Source of the DNA: Tillus elongatus
Taxonomy: Eukaryota > Arthropoda > Insecta > Coleoptera > Cleridae
Assembly: GCA_964006375.1 (NCBI GenBank)
Contig: OZ023262.1
Location: forward strand, 87,369,654-87,433,653
Length of the DNA: 64,000 nucleotides
Reading direction: 5' to 3'
The position numbers and the translations under genes were made by a program. This document shows positions 59,940 through 64,000 of this stretch, piece after piece; positions within the stretch are counted from its first letter, which is position 1, and each line of letters opens with the position of its first letter. The notes beneath the pieces are model-generated. The model saw only the letters and a program-made list of their open reading frames with translations. It made no database searches and was not told the DNA's origin.

Positions 59940-61060
59940 TTTTTTTTTTAATTTCAACAACACACCACGATGGCTTACAGCCTAAATACTATCGTACCGT
60001 GGGTGTTGACAAGGAGGAAAGAGGCAGCTTGTTAATTCTGGACTTGAAGGTTTGGAGGTTCGGAGGAGAAGGAAAAACATGTGCCGGCAAGGAATTCCAC
60101 AACTTTGAAGTCCTCGGGACAAAAGAGTGGGCATAACAAGATCTTCTAAGTCGGGTGACCTGGTAAGTAAAAGGGTGCATTCGCTCTGTTCCTCTGGTAG
60201 ATCTGTTGGGGGCAGCAGGTGGGGGAACTATGGAGGAAAGCTCCTCTGAGCAGTGCCCTTGCAGATATCTATAAAAGAGAGAGAGGTCACCAACGGCACG
60301 TCGGTGGGCAAGGGATGGCAGCCTTTGGGTGAGGGTAGGGTCACCGATGAGACGTATAGCTCTCTTTTGAATGGAGTCCAGGATAGCGAGTGTAGAAGCG
60401 GCAGCGGCACCCCAGATGTGGGAGCAGTATTCGAGGTTTGGCCTTATTTGTGAAGTATATAAGGTATAGAGAATAGCTGGTGAAAAGTATTTGCGAGCCC
60501 GGAAGAGGAAACCTAATTTCTTAGCAGCTGCTTCTGCAATTGATGTGACATGTTGGTGCCAATTAAGATTTCGATCCACAGAAATGCCAACAAGAGAAAA
60601 GGACTCATTACTTTGAATAACTTGGTTGTTCATTGTGATGGGTCTAGGGCTGGTGTATCTCTTGTGAGAAAGAAAGCAAGACTTAGTTTTGGTGGGGTTG
60701 AATTGTACAAGATTTCTACTTCCCCAGTCTTATATTTTTTGGAGATCCACGGAAACAGAACCCTCCATGAGTCTGCGATCCTCATCTAATTGGGCTAAAG
60801 AGACAGGCTTGGAATATCGTATATTTGAATGGAGGGTGCTGTCGTCCGCGTAGCTGTGAACTGGGTTGGATGTGCTCGAGAGGTCATTGATGTGGAGAAG
60901 AAACAAAGTAGGGGCTAAAGCTGAACCTTGAGGAACTCCTGCATTAATAGGATACAGTTTAGAGGAATGGCCATCCACAACAACAGATATGCTCCTGTTG
61001 GAGAGGAAATTTGCTGTCCACATACAGAGTTTTGGTGGTAGGCCATAGGCCGGAAGTCTA
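59940..61060 (-). pseudogene. CR1/jockey-like LINE: reverse transcriptase C-terminal half
   Basis: Minus strand: NAGVPQGSALAPTLFLLHIN and VHSYADDSTLHSN (YADD catalytic motif; frame 61023-60730), a frame break near 60680, then the 214-codon frame 60633-59989 (LVGISVDRNLNWHQHV, QIRPNLEYCSHIWG, IQKRAIRLIGD, TSKLWNSLP). It ends with a short poly(A), the T run at 59940-59951. 5'-truncated. Confidence 0.9.
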
Positions 61061-61147
61061 ATTGATAGTTTACTTTATAGCTGTAAAGTGGGTCTGGAAT
61101 AAAGGCGATTATTATTATTAATATTATTATTATTATTGTTATTATTA

Positions 61148-61239
<92 letters not shown>

Positions 61240-61240
61240 A
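61030..61240 (+). repeat. LINE-type 3' tail with (ATT)n microsatellite
   Basis: ctggaataaaggcg at 61093-61106 is followed by (ATT)n to about 61236. Several LINE lineages end in such short-repeat tails. The Leu-repeat open frame here is an artefact of the microsatellite. It abuts the 5' end of the antisense LINE. Confidence 0.7.
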
Positions 61241-61639
61241 CTCATATTGTCATGTCACAAGCTGTTAGAAATAACAACGGTATTTAAGTCTGCCACTTTA
61301 AAGTTTCATTTGACATTTGTGAAAACAATTTATGAAAATTGAAATAGGTATAGAACATCAAATTAATTATTTCCTACTTTTTTTTACCAAAGCCAATTTA
61401 AATATTTAAATATTTTTCCCCAAAAATCTGATGAATAATCTAATAATCTTATGGGTTAATATAATTAAATAAAAAACTTTAAAAAAATTGTTAAACTGAT
61501 CGCTACGTGAATCATGGTATGCGATTAGAAATGTATATATTTCCAAAACTATAGTCTTTAGGTATAGGCGGTATAATACAAGAGTTGGAGCAGAGGGTAT
61601 GTCGTTCACTTCTAGAACATAAACATTTGAAAAAATTAA

Positions 61640-62225
61640 GTTACGGTAATTAAAAAAAAATCAGCCACTATTTAAGAGCGCCTGTATATGGCATCTCGAT
61701 TTTTTTGACGAACAATATCAATGAAAACCCCCCTAAACGCGTCATTCTCACGGGACCCCGATTTCTATTGGTAACAACTGCCGTATCACAATTTTTGATA
61801 TGTGCCAAAAATGTGAAAAGTTCAAAGCAATTAAAATAACTCAAAAACGATGGATATCATTTTTTTTCAAGCATGCATTATACTTCGATGGAAAATGCAA
61901 TAATGCAATAATAAAAGGGAGTTTCATTAACAAAAAAAAAAAGGAAACTTGTATTACCAACGACTTATGGGCCACCTGTGATTGTCAAAATAATTTTATA
62001 AGATGCATCTCAAACCACCTTATAATTAACTTGTGTAATATTTTTTTGTATCTTGTATACTTAAAAACGGATATATTGGACTTTATATATACGTTAACAT
62101 GTAAAAACTGAAAATTACCCTGGATATTTACAAAATTTCAACAAAATCGGCTGTTATTTTTTGAGTTATCGGTGTGATACATATATTTATATACACATCT
62201 ACACAGATTCCCCCATTAGTGAATT
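61640..62225 (+). repeat. B block and F fragment
   Basis: 61640-61860 is the inverted partner of 58800-59030. 61850-62110 is a B block (accaacgacttatgggccac). 62130-62225 is the F text ttttttgagttatcggtgtg with only a trace of TA repeat and the cattagtgaatt end. Confidence 0.65.
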
Positions 62226-63150
62226 GTTCGTTCTACCTAAAATTCGCAAAAAAGTTGAATTATTGTTCAAAATTTCGAAAAGTTTTTTCAAATGTCGCGA
62301 TTTCGTCATAAGCAAATTTCTGCTATGCAAATTCGATAAAAAAAGTGTTTGCAACGAAACTTGATATAAAAAATCAGAAGAATGTTCTAAGAAAATTGTT
62401 TACAAAAATCTGAAAAAAAAATTTGTATAAAAATTTCGTAAAAAAACAAAATTGTTTAAAATATTTTACGTAAAAAATCCGTTAAAATATTTTCACATAA
62501 ATTTCCATTTTCTTGCACAAAAGCTCATTAAAAATTTTCCGTCAACACTTCGCTAAACATTCTTTTACAAAAAATTTGAAACAAATGTTTCTTTTAAAAG
62601 ATTTACAACCATTTTTTTCTTCCTAGGAATGTCATTAAGAAATAAATCAAAATGTATATAATCTGATCTGGATACAGACGTACAGATTTCTTCTGCGGGC
62701 CCACAAAGAAAATCTTCTTTGCCTGACGATGCGGTAGAAGGTGAAACCGGTTGTAAAGAAAAAAACAAGTACTTCTGAAGACACAGAAAAGTCTCTACGG
62801 CCGTACTAAGTATGGATTGGTTTAACAAACTTAGGCCTGACCCGACCTGACCTGCTAATAAAATTTGAAGTAAAAGTCTTAAGAGTTCTCATTTCATTAA
62901 TGAATTTTGTCTATAAAATTTGCTAAAAGTTAATTGGAATTACACATTCAGAGTTAAACCCGCGTCTTCCCCGATTTTAAGAATCATAGCTCCGCTTTAA
63001 CGAACTCTGCTATAAAGCACATGCTTTGTTATAATTAACGGGTTATAAGCTCGTATGTAAATTTATGCTTTAGAGTAGCAATAGTCTATTTAAAATGGAT
63101 TTATTTTATCAAATTAAGAGTAACACTTCAAACATAAATCTATCCTGTTA
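62226..63150. other. Unannotated AT-rich interval
   Basis: No gene or known repeat is recognised. Simple A/T-rich degenerate repeats (aaaatttcg, aaaatttg) dominate 62260-62580. Confidence 0.5.
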
Positions 63151-64000
63151 ACCAACTCAAAGCTGACTGTATAAATACGCTTGGTCTTTTGAGAGCTCTA
63201 GCACATCAGAACTGAGGTGCTCATGAGACAGTGCTGCTCTCCATTTTTAGGTCACTAATCAGATCAAAAATTGAATACTGCCAAATTATCTATGCAACAG
63301 CAACAAAATCAGTTCTAAAACCTCTGGATGTGATTGTAAATCATCCCTTAAGGATAATAACAGGAGCCTTTCGAACGAGCCCCACGGACAGCGTGTATCG
63401 AGAATGTGGAGAAAGACCCCTCTGGCTGTGAAGAGAAGCAGCGCTACTACAATATACGGCGAAAATTTCGGCAGATCCAAAAAACCCAGTTTACCATCCA
63501 GTATCTTAGTCGGATACCAATAGATCTCAGAATAACTCCCTTAAGCCACTATCGATTGTTCAACATATCAGAGGATATCACCAAATACTCAATTTCAGCG
63601 AAACATTGCCCCTGAGAAATGGAAAAATACCGCCATGGATTATTAGATTACCAGATACAGACACCAATCTCACAACTTGTAACACAGACTCCTTGCCTAC
63701 CGACAGTGTGAATAGACTATTTGAGGATACTATATCAAAATATAAATTTGACCTGATCATGTACACTGACGGATCAAAGAGCACACGGGGTGTAGGAAGC
63801 GGTGTTATATCTCCCCTCAAAATAGAGGCGTATCACCTATCATCAGAGTGTAGCAATTACACAGCAGAGTTATTTGCCATAAAGAGGGCAGTCCACACAT
63901 TCATCGACTCCCCATACAAAAGTGCTTTAGTGTGCGCAGACTCTTTAACCTCTATTAATTCACTTGCATCGCTTTATGCAAGAAACCCTGTAGTAACTCA
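63151..64000 (+). pseudogene. Jockey/I-type LINE: RT C-terminus and RNase H, running off the window
   Basis: Plus strand: NTLGLLRALAHQN, LLSIFRSLIRSKIEYCQIIY, LRIITGAFRTSPTDSVYREC (RT C-terminal region), a stop and frame changes, then RNase H with LIMYTDGSKSTRGVGSGVIS, NYTAELFAIKRAVHTFI and ALVCADSLTSINSLASL. The RNase H part from about 63740 to 64000 appears open and continues beyond the end. Confidence 0.85.

Noticed and set aside
61136..61342. Poly-leucine open frame
   Set aside because: Translation of the (ATT)n microsatellite.

Overview
The window is eukaryotic and AT-rich. It contains the visible exons of one ordinary cellular gene in a dense, multiply nested bed of transposable elements. 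The gene is a delta/epsilon-type glutathione S-transferase (GST) on the minus strand. Epsilon GSTs, a Penelope-like element, BEL/Pao and Ty3/gypsy elements, DUF4817-type mariner transposases and tRNA-derived SINEs together point to an insect, most likely holometabolous and possibly a beetle. The order is inference. No bacterial or organellar genes are present.

The GST exons are 41086-41144, 36549-36690, 24814-24975 and 17555-17704. All have GT..AG borders and compatible phases, and together they give about 170 residues. The exon for the N-terminus (catalytic Ser) was not found and may lie beyond 64000. The introns (4.4, 11.6 and 7.1 kb) hold a solo LTR, a THAP-like transposon, LINEs, a degenerate gypsy element, another gypsy integrase and two large fold-back elements.

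Layout. 1-2740: nothing recognised. 2741-12000: a mariner-like transposon (H1) cut into pieces by two asymmetric (TA)n-bearing elements (F1, F2) and a palindromic element with a 10-bp target duplication; a second mariner-like transposon (M1) with 129-bp inverted ends sits in the TA repeat of F1. 12340-16800: Penelope-like fragments, a second palindromic element, a LINE fragment holding a tRNA-derived SINE, and a Penelope-like element with hammerhead-like motifs at both flanks in opposite orientation. 17555-41144: the GST gene and its introns. 41438-43146: a pogo/Tigger-like remnant. 44090-56590: a ~418-bp tandem repeat interrupted by a BEL/Pao element, itself interrupted by a gypsy element with two nearly identical 2165-bp LTRs and an open integrase frame. 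57600-64000: more F/A/B repeats and LINE fragments, one running off the end.

Apart from the GST, the gene-like material is mobile and mostly broken. The most unusual structures are three unrelated fold-back (giant palindrome) families with 9-10 bp target duplications, one carrying a 205-residue unrecognised ORF, and the F/A/B repeat system with its hairpin ends and TA tracts. Element classes were assigned by reading translations and repeats by eye; no database search was run.
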